Origin: Membranipora membranacea
Taxonomy: Eukaryota > Bryozoa > Gymnolaemata > Cheilostomatida > Membraniporidae
Reading direction: 5' to 3'
DNA length: 64,000 bases
NCBI GenBank assembly: GCA_914767715.1
Contig: OU612066.1
Coordinates: 10,049,001 to 10,113,000, forward strand
In this document: positions 48,901 to 64,000 of the stretch, piece by piece
Layout of the letters: each line of letters begins with the position of its first letter
Position numbering within the stretch: position 1 is the first letter of the stretch
Made by a program: the position numbers and the translations under genes
The notes under the pieces: model-generated
The model's input: only the letters and a program-made list of their open reading frames with translations
Told to the model about the DNA's origin: nothing
Databases searched by the model: none

Positions 48901-51037
48901 TATCTTGAAGGTATCTTTATTACGTAATATCTATTGCTGTGACAAGCGTCGTACTGCACTTTGATCAATTTAGTTTGGTAGTCTGGGTGAGACAAGTTTT
49001 GTTTAATAGGGGTAAACCCCCCCTCCCCCCGCTGCACAACACTTACCAAGACAGGTTTATTTATCTCCTGTTCTGAAAAAACTTAATTAATATAATATGA
49101 AATAGAAAACAACTTACATTGCATTTTTCTCATATTCATTACACCTATTTTTAGTCCTTCTCAGCTGAAATTCGAGATCTTCGATCATCATATCTTTTTC
49201 CTCGATAGCTCCAGAAAATAAGCGTTCATTGTCTTCCTTCAACTTGGCATTCTCCTTGCGTAACATCTCATTTTCATATTTATACTGATCTTTAAATTTG
49301 ATGAGTTCTTGGTGATTATCAGCTAACTCGTTGAATCGTTTGTCTAGCATCTCACATTTCTTGACCTCCATATCAATGACTCCTTGAGCATTTTTACGAA
49401 ACTCTTCGAGTGTCTCTTTAATTCTCTCGGATGTTCTGAGCTCGGTGCTGACCTCATCGGCCCGCTGCTTTAATATCATTATCAGCTCACATTGTTCCTC
49501 TATCCTGCTTCTTAGCATGGCATTCTCTGTCTTATCATCCGCTGCCAAACCTCGCAGTTTAGCTAGTTCTGCTATCGGCTCATCACCATGAGCTGAAACC
49601 TTAAAACAGGACACAAAATTCAGCATGATTAAAATTGAAGAAAACATTATTTGTGACAAAGACTGAACCAGATAAATCAAACATGACCTCATAAATACTG
49701 AAAAAATCAGCTGACAGCGCAGGACAACTGTGAATTTATAACTAATAATAAACAGACATAGAGTTTGTCAACTCTTTAGTGTATCAACAGAGCTAGCTTG
49801 CAAACATGCATTTTTCAAATCTACAAATAACCCATACCTTTTAAAAGTAGTACTGTCAAGGAAACATAAAAATATTTGTATAATATATAGATTTATATGG
49901 AATTTATAACGAACATTTTTGATCTTGTGGGTTACAGTGGGTTAAATTCGCAAGTCTGTCTCTGTCTGAAGACTGAGAAATAAAGATGCTTTAAGGACGC
50001 GGCCCCCATATTCGGCGCCTAGTTGATCTCAGTTTGCAGGCAGGTCGGAGCACACCTGAGGCGTCAATTGAGCCCAGAAGTCAATAGACTACCACGGGAT
50101 TCAATCCCAAGACCTCCAATGCTTGTGCATTAGATGGCAGGCACTCTAACCAACTGAGCCACCTCTTTTTCCTACTTGTTGTTTTATCAGTGTCAGGACT
50201 TTGATCTACGTTGTAGACAAGACCGACCATAATGAAGATTCAAAAGAAGAACTGGTATTTGATATCCGAGGCCAGTGACAAAGCCTATAAATGACTAGGA
50301 CTTTATTTAATTGTTTCTCCTTATATCTAATCCTCACTGTCAGGAGAGATTCCCAAAGCTTACCAATAATTGACACTTGTTCTTATTAGCTGTCTATAGG
50401 AGGTGGCCTAGAGGCGAAGGTTCAACTAAATCAGACACACATACATCACTGATTCATTGAGAAGATTTTGTTGTTGTCTGTTAGTCAGCCCCAGAGTTTA
50501 CCATGGTCTTGGGATACTCTTCGCAAAAGAATATCACGCCAACCAGGGGATCGCTCAGTTGTTGGCAAACAAGCTTTCCGAGATGCCGGTTACTACAAAT
50601 GTACCTAGCCTGTCTTGAGTGAGAAAGTCCCAAACCCTCAGCAAAGCTTGACAAGGTATGCTAAAATGAACCATGTCTGGAGCCATATTGAATTCTATAT
50701 TTGTAGATTTGTGATAAAAAAGAGCTGGGCATATATATGCAGAATAGATGCAATATACTAGCAAGGAGAAATACTCCATGCTACTAGATACACCAAGGAT
50801 CACTATTAGTATATACCATCATAAAGGTAAATGAATAAAGTCTCAAGAGTAGCTTTGAGTAGACAACATCACCTAGCAGCTGCCTGAAAGCATTCCAATT
50901 CAAAACATTTGGTTACTATTCCATATATTCTGTGTGTTTAATTATAACATCCAGTCTTATCAAACATAAGCCTCTACCTTTGGTTTTGTTGAAGTAATCA
51001 TATCTTTCAAATCTTTTGGACATCTGGTTTCAGCCAT
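45996..51037 (-). CDS. CCDC89: Coiled-coil domain-containing protein 89 orthologue
   Basis: Seven minus-strand exons join in frame: 51037-50978, 49599-49118, 48691-48561, 48263-48127, 47384-47302, 46901-46808 and 46082-45996. The 1074 nt encode 357 residues, close to vertebrate CCDC89 (BOIP, about 374). Nearly the whole protein is heptad-rich coiled coil. Diagnostic stretches are LAKLRGLAADDKTENAML and RSRIEEQCELIMILKQR near residue 30, ANHQELIKFKDQYKYEN in the middle, RFEREAEAVDNN near the end and LLQQERDLNAKLRHLAA as the C-terminus. These match the family along its length and in order. Vertebrate CCDC89 is mainly testis-expressed and reported to bind the repressor HEY1; any such role here is extrapolation. 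The first intron carries a tRNA-derived SINE and the fourth a foldback element. Two splice junctions fall inside codons and were fixed by reading frame. Confidence 0.88.
47522..47950. mobile_element. Foldback element with arms of about 200 bp in a CCDC89 intron
   Basis: The left arm from 47522 and the right arm ending near 47950 are inverted copies almost to the centre (about 47735). Shared segments include CAGCTGGGCTTT, ATTTAAATAGAGAG, CCCCAGCCATCCACCATTAG and TGATGACATATGTT. The arms differ by scattered substitutions. There is no coding frame. It lies between exons 4 and 5 of CCDC89 and would form a very long hairpin in the transcript. Confidence 0.85.
49975..50166 (-). mobile_element. tRNA-derived SINE in CCDC89 intron 1
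   Basis: Read on the minus strand, the head from 50166 gives GAGGTGGCTCAGTTGGTTAG, matching the polymerase III A box (TGGCTCAGTTGG), and GGGATTGAATCCC near 50100 matches a B box. The head of about 70 bp is tRNA-like but its outer arms do not pair, so it is not a working tRNA. A unique body of about 120 bp follows to about 49975. This is the standard SINE layout. Confidence 0.7.
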
Positions 51038-51039
51038 GT

Positions 51040-52030
51040 TGAAACTAATAAACATTTGTGACGTCATACATAGAGACAAAGGTGATAAATAAACGAATAT
51101 TGTAAGCATACAAGAAACATCAAAAGCTGATTACACATCAGAGTTATAATGAAGTCTGTCAATTTATATGAATATTTTTAAAATATTTTCCAGATAACAA
51201 ATTATAAATCTTAGCCAGTTAAAGTCATTTCTATGGCTAATATTTCTGCATTATAACAATGTCGATTGTTTTCACACATTAGTTTTAGTTTGTGTAAACA
51301 AAACATTGGAGCATGACTCACTTTTTTCTTGCATTGATTGAACCAGGTTGAACCTGATTGAACTGTGGCTCATGACTAAGTTAGGTCCTTATGGTCTGCA
51401 TTATTTGTATGTATCCAATGGATTGGTGATGCGCTACAGCTGCTGGAAGTAAAGGGATGCAATACGGGAGCATTTCTGCCTTAACTTCTGTAGGGATTTA
51501 ACTACTGGAAAAATGGACTGTTGCTGCCACTGAAATCACTTAAGAAACACCCACACACACTTATATGCAACAACCGAAATTATGTATCTTTAATGCCCGT
51601 TGCCACAGGCTAGGCGAATAGGATTAACGGAGTGTATGTATGTATGTATGTATACTGATTGTAGGGCACAATTGCGGAATGTACATTTCAATGCCAATTT
51701 CACGAGCACAGCATAGTATATGGTATAGGATATACACGATACCGAAAAAAAAAGTTGACTAACCTGCTTCTCATTTATGCGACCAAGCAAATTAATGCAA
51801 TTTTTGAGGGTTTTCTTATTTTGGCTCTCGTGAAAGTGCTAGATCCATAGCCTGGACGGGCTGTCGGGGGTGGGTGGGGACAGCCGACAGCCCCTATAGC
51901 TCGCAAACCTCCTCCCTTATAAATACAATCGTTCTTATAACAGAACAAACGATGTGTACATAGTCTGGCAATATCCAATCTATAAATATGGGAGTTTTGT
52001 GTTGTAATTTTTAAGTTTTAAACTGATCAC
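51040..52030. other. Shared intergenic region between CCDC89 and actin 1
   Basis: CCDC89 runs left from 51037 and actin 1 runs right from about 53140, so this is a divergent intergenic region. It contains a short (TGTA)n run near 51633-51650 and no gene. Frames are short and unremarkable. Confidence 0.45.
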
Positions 52031-52039
52031 AATGCTGTA

Positions 52040-52186
52040 CAATGAAATGCTAAATTGAACTATAAGTCATGCTTGCTCATGAATCATGATTAGTTATAAG
52101 TTGTAACCATGATCTTTAATTGTGAAGAGAAATTAGTCAGCAAAAGGCAACCAGATAAATTCATCATCGGTGGGACTTGGTGCCTG
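52040..52186 (+). promoter_or_regulatory. Distal upstream block shared by both actin genes (copy 1)
   Basis: CAATGAAAT...CTAAATTGAA...TAGTCATGC-like sequence at 52040-52072 and TCATCGGTGGGACTTGGTGCCTG ending near 52186 recur in order upstream of actin 2 at 57911-57944 and 58068-58091. Both lie roughly 1 kb above the TATA box. Retention after duplication in otherwise diverged DNA suggests a regulatory role, which is inference. Confidence 0.5.
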
Positions 52187-52864
52187 CTCTACAGGTTGTA
52201 AAGATAACAGCGGCTGTCACTGCTAAGCCAGTAAACAAGTCTCTGATGATAATGTTTATGACAATCCTTAGCAAGTGCGCTGGTCGTTATGAATGGTTGT
52301 GAAGGGTGAACATATCGGCGTAACTATTGTATTCGCACAAACCCATATTTGATGATGGAAAATATTTTTGGCACATTAAATCATTAAAAACAGGATAAAG
52401 TTTGGTTCCTCAGGTCCAGCGTCAGATGGAAGATGCAAAGATAAGATGGTGCAGTATTGGCCAGAGGCCTTGAATATCCAAGTTTTTCAATATTCTTCCA
52501 TCATCAGACCTGAGAAGATAAAACAGTTCTAGAATAACAATAAACATCAGGCAGGCATGTTTCTTGCAGGTCTTATTCTCTGAAATTAATTTGAAATATT
52601 ATAAAGAAAATTATCTGCAGTAAAAATTCATATATATTCATATATGCACCACACACAGCACTTATATTCCTTATAACTTCGGAAAAGGGGGACAGCTTGT
52701 GTTTCGGGATAAGTATTACAGTGCGCACTTGTGCCAATGATAATCTTTGCTTGCGCTGGTAATATTCCCAATGTCTACTGTTTCTTATATGTACACATGC
52801 ATGTGTTTCATTCCTTTATCATTCATGTAGTCTAGAAAATTATCAATACATGGCCTGGTGCCAA

Positions 52865-52906
52865 TATTGCATCATTTTTAGTCAATGTTCATTTTATGCT
52901 TATCGA
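52865..52906 (+). promoter_or_regulatory. Proximal upstream block shared by both actin genes (copy 1)
   Basis: ATTGCATCATT..TAGTCA followed by TTTATGCTTATCGAC is closely matched at 58842-58884. In both genes the block is about 235-240 bp above the TATA box. ATTGCATCA resembles a C/EBP or bZIP half-site arrangement. Function is inferred only from conservation and position. Confidence 0.55.
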
Positions 52907-53059
52907 CTGCAATATTATACTTATCAATACCGATTGGCGATGGAGTAAGATATAATTTCAACCATTAGACAACATTTAATATCTTGTTTACTTAGTCATG
53001 GATTTCTCTGCAGAGACGTGACTAATACCAAATAGAATGAAGGTTGTGATCAACAAGAT

Positions 53060-53069
53060 CTATTTTTAG
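53060..53069 (+). promoter_or_regulatory. MEF2-consensus site of actin 1
   Basis: CTATTTTTAG fits the MEF2 consensus YTAWWWWTAR exactly. It lies 49 bp above the TATA box. Actin 2 has a different exact match (CTATTAATAG) in the equivalent place. MEF2 drives muscle genes in animals, so these may be muscle-type actins; that is inference. Confidence 0.65.
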
Positions 53070-53108
53070 CTTAAGGACAATCCATTATTATCTTGACTCG
53101 TAATCTTG

Positions 53109-53116
53109 TATATAAG
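53109..53116 (+). promoter_or_regulatory. TATA box of actin 1
   Basis: CTTGTATATAAG around this position is identical in actin 2 (59071-59082). Transcription should start about 30 bp downstream, near the TTTCAGTCAC initiator-like sequence at 53131-53140. Confidence 0.75.
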
Positions 53117-53232
53117 GGCACAGTGAATGGTTTCAGTCACACACAACCTGTATGGCAGCAAAGCACCTTGGAGTTGCGCAACATTAATTTAAAGAATTGA
53201 AGTTTACTTACCTATCTCAACCTAACACTAAA

Positions 53233-53396
53233 GTGAGTTAAAAATTTGTTTGATCATTTGAAATAGAGAATTTTGACTGGGCTGCCAGACTTAACAGTGA
53301 CAGATAAGCTGTAACTGTTGGTAGAATCAAGCGGCTTGTTTGCATTTTTTATAGTTTCTACTCTCAACCATTAAAACCTTTCGCATTTTAAATTAG
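53233..53396 (+). other. 5' UTR intron of actin 1
   Basis: A GTGAGT donor at 53233 and a TTAG acceptor ending at 53396 define an intron whose 3' end is one base before the ATG at 53398. Actin 2 has the same arrangement (59210-59430). Introns just upstream of the start codon are common in animal actin genes. Confidence 0.7.
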
Positions 53397-53397
53397 G

Positions 53398-56374
<2,977 letters not shown>

Positions 56375-57327
56375 AAGAAACTTTTAGCAGATACATTAAA
56401 AACCTACATTGAAAACAATTTTATGATTATCGTATGCTATGCAGATATTATATATTTACTCAACGTAGAAGTTGTTTTGATTATAATTTTATGATTAAAT
56501 CATATGGCTCACAGACCTCCCTACACTCATATTTTTATTAAGTATTGTTTAACCAAGTGCCAAACTTATCAAACCGCCTCTACCTCATAGAGTATCATAT
56601 TATATATTTGTCTACTCTGTCTTTTAGCATTTGATAATGCATACATTGCAACACATTTTAGATAACATTTTATTAAATGTATTGACATGATTTTTGGTTA
56701 CATGATCAAGGTCGGTTGTATTCTTAACATTCTTAATCCAGACTAGGTGATGACTGATTTCACAATCACAAGCTTTTCATTCCTTTGTGTAAATGTCACA
56801 AACATAAGACAAACTACAACCAAAGCATTTCACGGCCCGTTTCCCTAGCCGCCATAAAACTTCAGACTTCACAAAATTATAACTTAGTAAAATATAGTAG
56901 TGTGTGAATCCAAAGGATCAAACTGCAAGGATTGCTTTTTCCTGTCAAGCTGCTGCTGATAGTTATAGGCAGAAGAGGTGTTCTCGGGCTGTGACTAAAA
57001 AGCCAGAATGGCTCCAAACCACCATCATACAAATGATGTGAGCTATAAAATTTTCACAAATCAGCTAGTGAGAATAATCGCACCAAGCCAAAGTGAGGAT
57101 ATATCAAAAAATTTATTAGAATTGTCTTATCTTGTAAAAAGAGAACACAATATCCTACTAATTATTACATTCAGTCACATGTCACAAATATACCAATAAT
57201 TAGCCATAAATGATAAGTCATTGATTATCATGTTGGTTGAGAAATAGTGTGCCCATAATGAACGCCCCTTTGCTGTGACTGGGATGAATTCACAATCATT
57301 GATCTTACAAAATGTCAGATCAGATAC

Positions 57328-57349
57328 CTGCTCCCCGGCCGGGGAGCAG
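57328..57349. repeat. 22-bp perfect GC-rich palindrome
   Basis: CTGCTCCCCGG and its exact inverse CCGGGGAGCAG are joined without a spacer. It stands out in AT-rich DNA between the two actin genes. It may be a cruciform-forming site, a protein-binding site or the junction of a small duplication. Confidence 0.75.
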
Positions 57350-57910
57350 TCGTGCGGGGCAAGAGTCTTGAGACTCAGACTTCCTGAACATCATCCTAGC
57401 TGTGTTTTACAGAGGCTAATTATAGCCATTAAAACTTGATTAATATGGAGTTTAGAAGAAATGTTTCAACTAAACCGACCAATATATGATAAATTGTCAA
57501 TATTGATTTTCTGTGGTGGCTCTGGCATTATTTGAGTGGTATGAGCTTGTGAGATTGGAGTGCATGGCTCTGAGTGGAGAATTGTGGGTTAGCCATAGAC
57601 TAAATATCATATTTCTATTTATTGTAATGTCTATGTGATTAGCTAATTTGCGCCATCAGACCTTTTCTTTGGGGGACGGTGATATTTTTAGGAAATCAAC
57701 TGCAAAGTGATTATCAATTTGATGGGACTGCAGCCAAAAGTTTTAATGAAGGGTATTGGAAAGAAAAGTAATTGTCTTTTTCATCTCACAGACCACAAGA
57801 AAAATGGACTAGGTCTCTCATATTAATGTATTATTTTCACCTATTATTATGCTGTGGAGATGATCTTGACCAAAATTAAGATCAAATGTGACAAGGTAAA
57901 AGTATCAGTG

Positions 57911-58091
57911 CAATGAAATAACTAAATTGAATAGTTAGTCATGCGCAATCATAGCATATATAGAAGGAAGTTTTAATCATGAAATGGTGCAACCATGAAT
58001 GAGAGCTGATTGACCCTTAGATTCTAGACATGGAAATAAAGATGACTCAGGAAGGAACAACATATGAGTCATCGGTAGTACCTGGTGCCTG
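57911..58091 (+). promoter_or_regulatory. Distal upstream block shared by both actin genes (copy 2)
   Basis: This is the counterpart of 52040-52186: CAATGAAAT, CTAAATTGAA and AGTCATGC at 57911-57944, and TCATCGGTAGTACCTGGTGCCTG ending at 58091. It lies about 1.1 kb above the actin 2 TATA box. Confidence 0.5.
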
Positions 58092-58503
58092 AACAATCAA
58101 ATGGATAAACATTTCAATGTGAATACACTGTGGGGAAAACCAGGCTGTATGGGTAGCAAGGCAATAAAGCTACTGTGAAAAAGGGCTTCAAAGTGACACA
58201 ATGGGATAAATAACTCCTGCTGGTTGTAATTGAAAAAAATGTAAAATCGGCATTTTTCATATATAATTGTTTGTGTGTGCTATGTACATTACTCTCAATG
58301 ACCAATGCAGATTTGTACATACAATAACCACTAGTCTGAGCCACCCAGTCTCTTGCTCCTGCCTGACAACCCCTGGCCAGAGCAAATAACCACATTTGTC
58401 GAAAAGTTGAGCCACTAAATTTTAATTAGTGTTTTGAATCAAAACAAAAAGGATATAAGACAGTAGTGAGGCCTTTAAAAATGTTTTATTGTCATGGTAA
58501 TCC

Positions 58504-58590
58504 CTAGCCTGTCTTGACAAGTTTTGTTTGGTGGGGTTGTGGTGGGGTTAGGGGTTCCTCACCAAACAAAGCTTGTCAAGACAGGCTAGG
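58504..58590. mobile_element. Foldback element, TAGCCTGTCTTGACAAG family
   Basis: CTAGCCTGTCTTGACAAG and following TTTTGTTTGGTG at the left are mirrored by CACCAAACAAAGCTTGTCAAGACAGGCTAG in inverse at the right, with a short G/T-rich centre. The left end matches 31612-31640, where the same sequence begins a larger foldback. Confidence 0.75.
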
Positions 58591-58600
58591 TAATCCTAGC

Positions 58601-58646
58601 TTGTCTTGTCACAGCGGCTCTATTTTGAGCCGCTGTGACAAGACAA
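58601..58646. repeat. Perfect 20-bp-arm hairpin
   Basis: TTGTCTTGTCACAGCGGCTC at 58601-58620 is followed, after the 6-base loop TATTTT, by its exact reverse complement at 58627-58646. It lies ten bases after the neighbouring foldback element and shares its TTGTC core, so it may be a derivative. Confidence 0.8.
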
Positions 58647-58841
58647 CTAAGGAGTGCCTAGACTATGGAGAGAAAGTTGTGGTATTACAGGCCATGGTAT
58701 TATCACAGAGTAAGGATATATCCTGGTATTATGTTTTGCTACTGGCCCTTAAGAGGCTTACTCAAGCAAAATCCTTTTAGTTAGCAATAGTTCTTTCATC
58801 ACAACCAATGCAACAATGCATAATAAATTGCTTCGCGTAAA

Positions 58842-58884
58842 CATTGCATCATTGTTGGTCACCGCTCAATTTTTGCTTATCGAC
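58842..58884 (+). promoter_or_regulatory. Proximal upstream block shared by both actin genes (copy 2)
   Basis: ATTGCATCATTGTTGGTCA and TTTTTGCTTATCGAC correspond to 52865-52906, at nearly the same distance (about 235 bp) above the TATA box. Confidence 0.55.
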
Positions 58885-59033
58885 AAAGAACTTATTCAAA
58901 TACAGTGCGACACTCTAGGTTAGACAATCAAAGCATTGGCCAATACAGAATCATAGATTGCTCAGGTTGTAGAATAGTGACTAATGTTAATACTAATACT
59001 TATACCAGGTATATTAATCATTCAACTAGAAAT

Positions 59034-59043
59034 CTATTAATAG
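59034..59043 (+). promoter_or_regulatory. MEF2-consensus site of actin 2
   Basis: CTATTAATAG fits YTAWWWWTAR exactly and lies 41 bp above the TATA box, paralleling the site in actin 1. Confidence 0.65.
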
Positions 59044-59074
59044 CTATAGATCAAGCCAGATTTAACATGACTTG

Positions 59075-59082
59075 TATATAAG
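59075..59082 (+). promoter_or_regulatory. TATA box of actin 2
   Basis: TATATAAG in the same CTTGTATATAAG context as actin 1. The expected start site is near 59105. Confidence 0.75.
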
Positions 59083-59209
59083 AGCTTTGGTCATAGCTCC
59101 AAAGCATCACAACTTGCAAAGCAGCAAAGCTCATTGAAGAAGAAACATTTCGATTTTACTTACCTACTGACTACTTTTTTTCTTCCAGCTCCAACCTTAC
59201 AGCAACAAA

Positions 59210-59430
59210 GTGAGTTTGGAAACATTGAAAACTTTTGGCTAATAATTAATCAATATTAAAAGAATAAATATTTTCTGATTAGCTTTAAAAAGATCATTCT
59301 TACAAAGATTGTTTTATCATTACCAATGCGTTAGAAGCAGCAGTAATTTACTTCGTACTATCATGTTTTACCAACAGGTAGCTTGTGTGTTCGTATAGTA
59401 TGATAACACTCGCTTTTTATTCTTAATTAG
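59210..59430 (+). other. 5' UTR intron of actin 2
   Basis: Donor GTGAGT at 59210 and acceptor ATTAG ending at 59430, one base before the ATG at 59432. Exon sequence before the donor (CAACAAA) resembles that of actin 1 (CACTAAA). Confidence 0.7.
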
Positions 59431-59431
59431 G

Positions 59432-62541
<3,110 letters not shown>

Positions 62542-62599
62542 AAACTATCTTTGGGCAGCAATATCTAACAACCTACATAGAAAACGTATTTAAGAAAGG

Positions 62600-64000
62600 A
62601 TAGTAGGAAAATGTATGTTGGTTGATTCTCTCGTTCACTCACAGTCACACACCTCATACATCTCCTCTGCTCATATTGTTATCCCTCTTATGGATTCCTT
62701 ATTCATCTGTGCCAAATCAATCACCAACCTTGTACAATTATTTTTAATGTATATTTTTATTCAGTATTTGTATTATTAAATAAGTATTATAATATATGAA
62801 TATATATAAATAACTTGATTGTCTTCAATACAATTTGATGGTGCTCAACATTTTTCAGCTGAATGAAGACGCAATGTTGTGGATTAATTAGTAACATTGT
62901 TTTATATTGACTTAATTTTTCTCACCGGCAATGCCGATGCCGATCAAAGAAAAGCAGAACATGTTGAAAAGACATGACATGACTGACTCTTATGATAAAA
63001 CATGAAAATACAAACATGTAGTATATAAAAAGAAAATCTTTTGACACAGGTTCTAGATATGCAAGATGGCTGCGGTTGGTAAATGTACTGTCCTGGTACT
63101 ATACTGAATATTGATACACTTTTGTAAGATATTATTCTCTGATCTGATCTCCATATAATCTAGTATGCCAGCTAATACATTACTTATTAAACTCACCTAT
63201 TTTACTTGCTGTGGTACCAATGCGAGGGATATCATGGGTTAAGATTTGGAGGTCTCCGGTTAAAAGTTATACATTTCTTGAGGACAACCGTTATGGAAAT
63301 ACAAACCATCAGTCAACCGTAAGATAAACAGTTCAATGTAAAACTAAACAGTCTTTGGGAAAACTAGCTGTGGAAAACCAGGCTTTGGGGAAAACCAGGC
63401 TTTGGCAAAGTTAGCAAGGCCAATGAAACACCAAAAGATTTCTAATTGGAATAATGCTAGTACCATTTTCAGTGCAATGTTGTGCGAGCTCGGCCATAAA
63501 TGAAATATCCAATTGATTTAAATTGAGATAATCAAAACCAAATCAAATCTCCTTGGCAGGTTCTATCACTACATTTTTGGGCCCAAGAGCACTTCTGTTT
63601 TGATTTCTTTTATGACCAAGGTTTAGGCAGCTATTTCTGGTTAGGAGTGGAATCAGCACACCCAGTAACAGGAAGTAAGCATTCATTGGCATAGCGATCT
63701 CTGATATGATGTGTCTGGTTAAGCTCAACTTTTATAGTTGAATATAAAATATATTTAGTTAATGGGTCATTGTTCCATTGACGCCCCCAACCTCTCTCTG
63801 AACAAACGCGGTAAATATGATTGTGAAAGCAGTCATGTCTTGTTTCTGATTATTGGAATGAAAACCAAAAGGCACAATGGCCTTGCAAATTATATGAAAA
63901 ATAAAGTCCGAGATTCAAGGATCATCATAATAACCATGGTGTAATAAAGAAAATAATGTTGTTTAGAATGTAATTCGATGGCTGTATCATCAACCGCTAT
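62600..64000. other. Downstream flank of actin 2, no gene seen
   Basis: The first 200 bases should be actin 2 3' untranslated sequence. Beyond this I find only short frames. One minus frame at 63728-63543 (61 codons) has a hydrophobic stretch but no recognisable family and no splice or promoter context. Confidence 0.45.

Noticed and set aside
50095-50166. Apparent tRNA gene on the minus strand (A and B boxes present)
   Set aside because: The outer arms do not pair as an acceptor stem and an unrelated body follows, so it is a tRNA-derived SINE head, not a functional tRNA.
63543-63728. 61-codon minus frame with a hydrophobic stretch
   Set aside because: No recognisable family, no splice or promoter context and a length expected by chance in AT-rich DNA.

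Overview
The window is animal nuclear DNA. It is AT-rich, its genes are split by GT-AG introns, and it holds metazoan gene families: a rhodopsin-class aminergic receptor, a CCDC89 orthologue and two actins with MEF2-type promoter sites. It also carries several eukaryotic transposon families. I cannot place the phylum. The actins are divergent and carry an unusual N-terminal extension, so an invertebrate outside the well-sampled model groups is my guess.

Layout. From 3 to 31 kb, three minus-strand genes (here called A, B and C; spans 8444-2998, 23560-19828 and 30817-27805) encode single-pass type I membrane proteins of one family that I do not recognise. Each has five coding exons with the same order and phases: signal peptide, two exons for a first cysteine-bearing module, two exons for a second, Ig/FnIII-like module, with the last exon also carrying the transmembrane segment and a cytoplasmic tail. 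The extracellular exons match closely in length between genes. The tails do not resemble each other. Joining my exons gives open frames of 466, 401 and 390 residues. This array is my candidate for the undescribed system: a tandemly duplicated family of putative recognition or adhesion receptors with different signalling tails.

Transposons lie between and inside these genes. They include a 4.4-kb Mutator-like element (10569-14990) with 270-bp inverted repeats and a 9-bp target duplication, TTAA-flanked piggyBac-like MITEs, two hAT-type MITEs, foldback elements and a LINE remnant (32.6-33.5 kb). An exon resembling the ligand-binding domain of Cys-loop receptors sits in an intron of gene A.

From 35.8 to 37.2 kb there is an intronless serotonin-receptor-like GPCR (minus). 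The 37-44 kb stretch has no convincing gene apart from a weak two-exon candidate at 44.3-44.6 kb. At 46-51 kb lies a seven-exon CCDC89 orthologue (minus, 357 residues).

From 52 to 62.6 kb, two tandem actin genes run on the plus strand (382 and 384 residues). Their exon structures are identical apart from six extra bases in exon 1 of the second. Each has an intron ending one base before the ATG, a TATA box, a MEF2-consensus site 40-50 bp above it, and further upstream blocks shared by both. Most of exon 2 is nearly identical between the copies although other exons have diverged, which suggests recent gene conversion.

All exon joins were made by eye from splice consensus, reading frame and comparison between copies. 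No alignment or database search was run.
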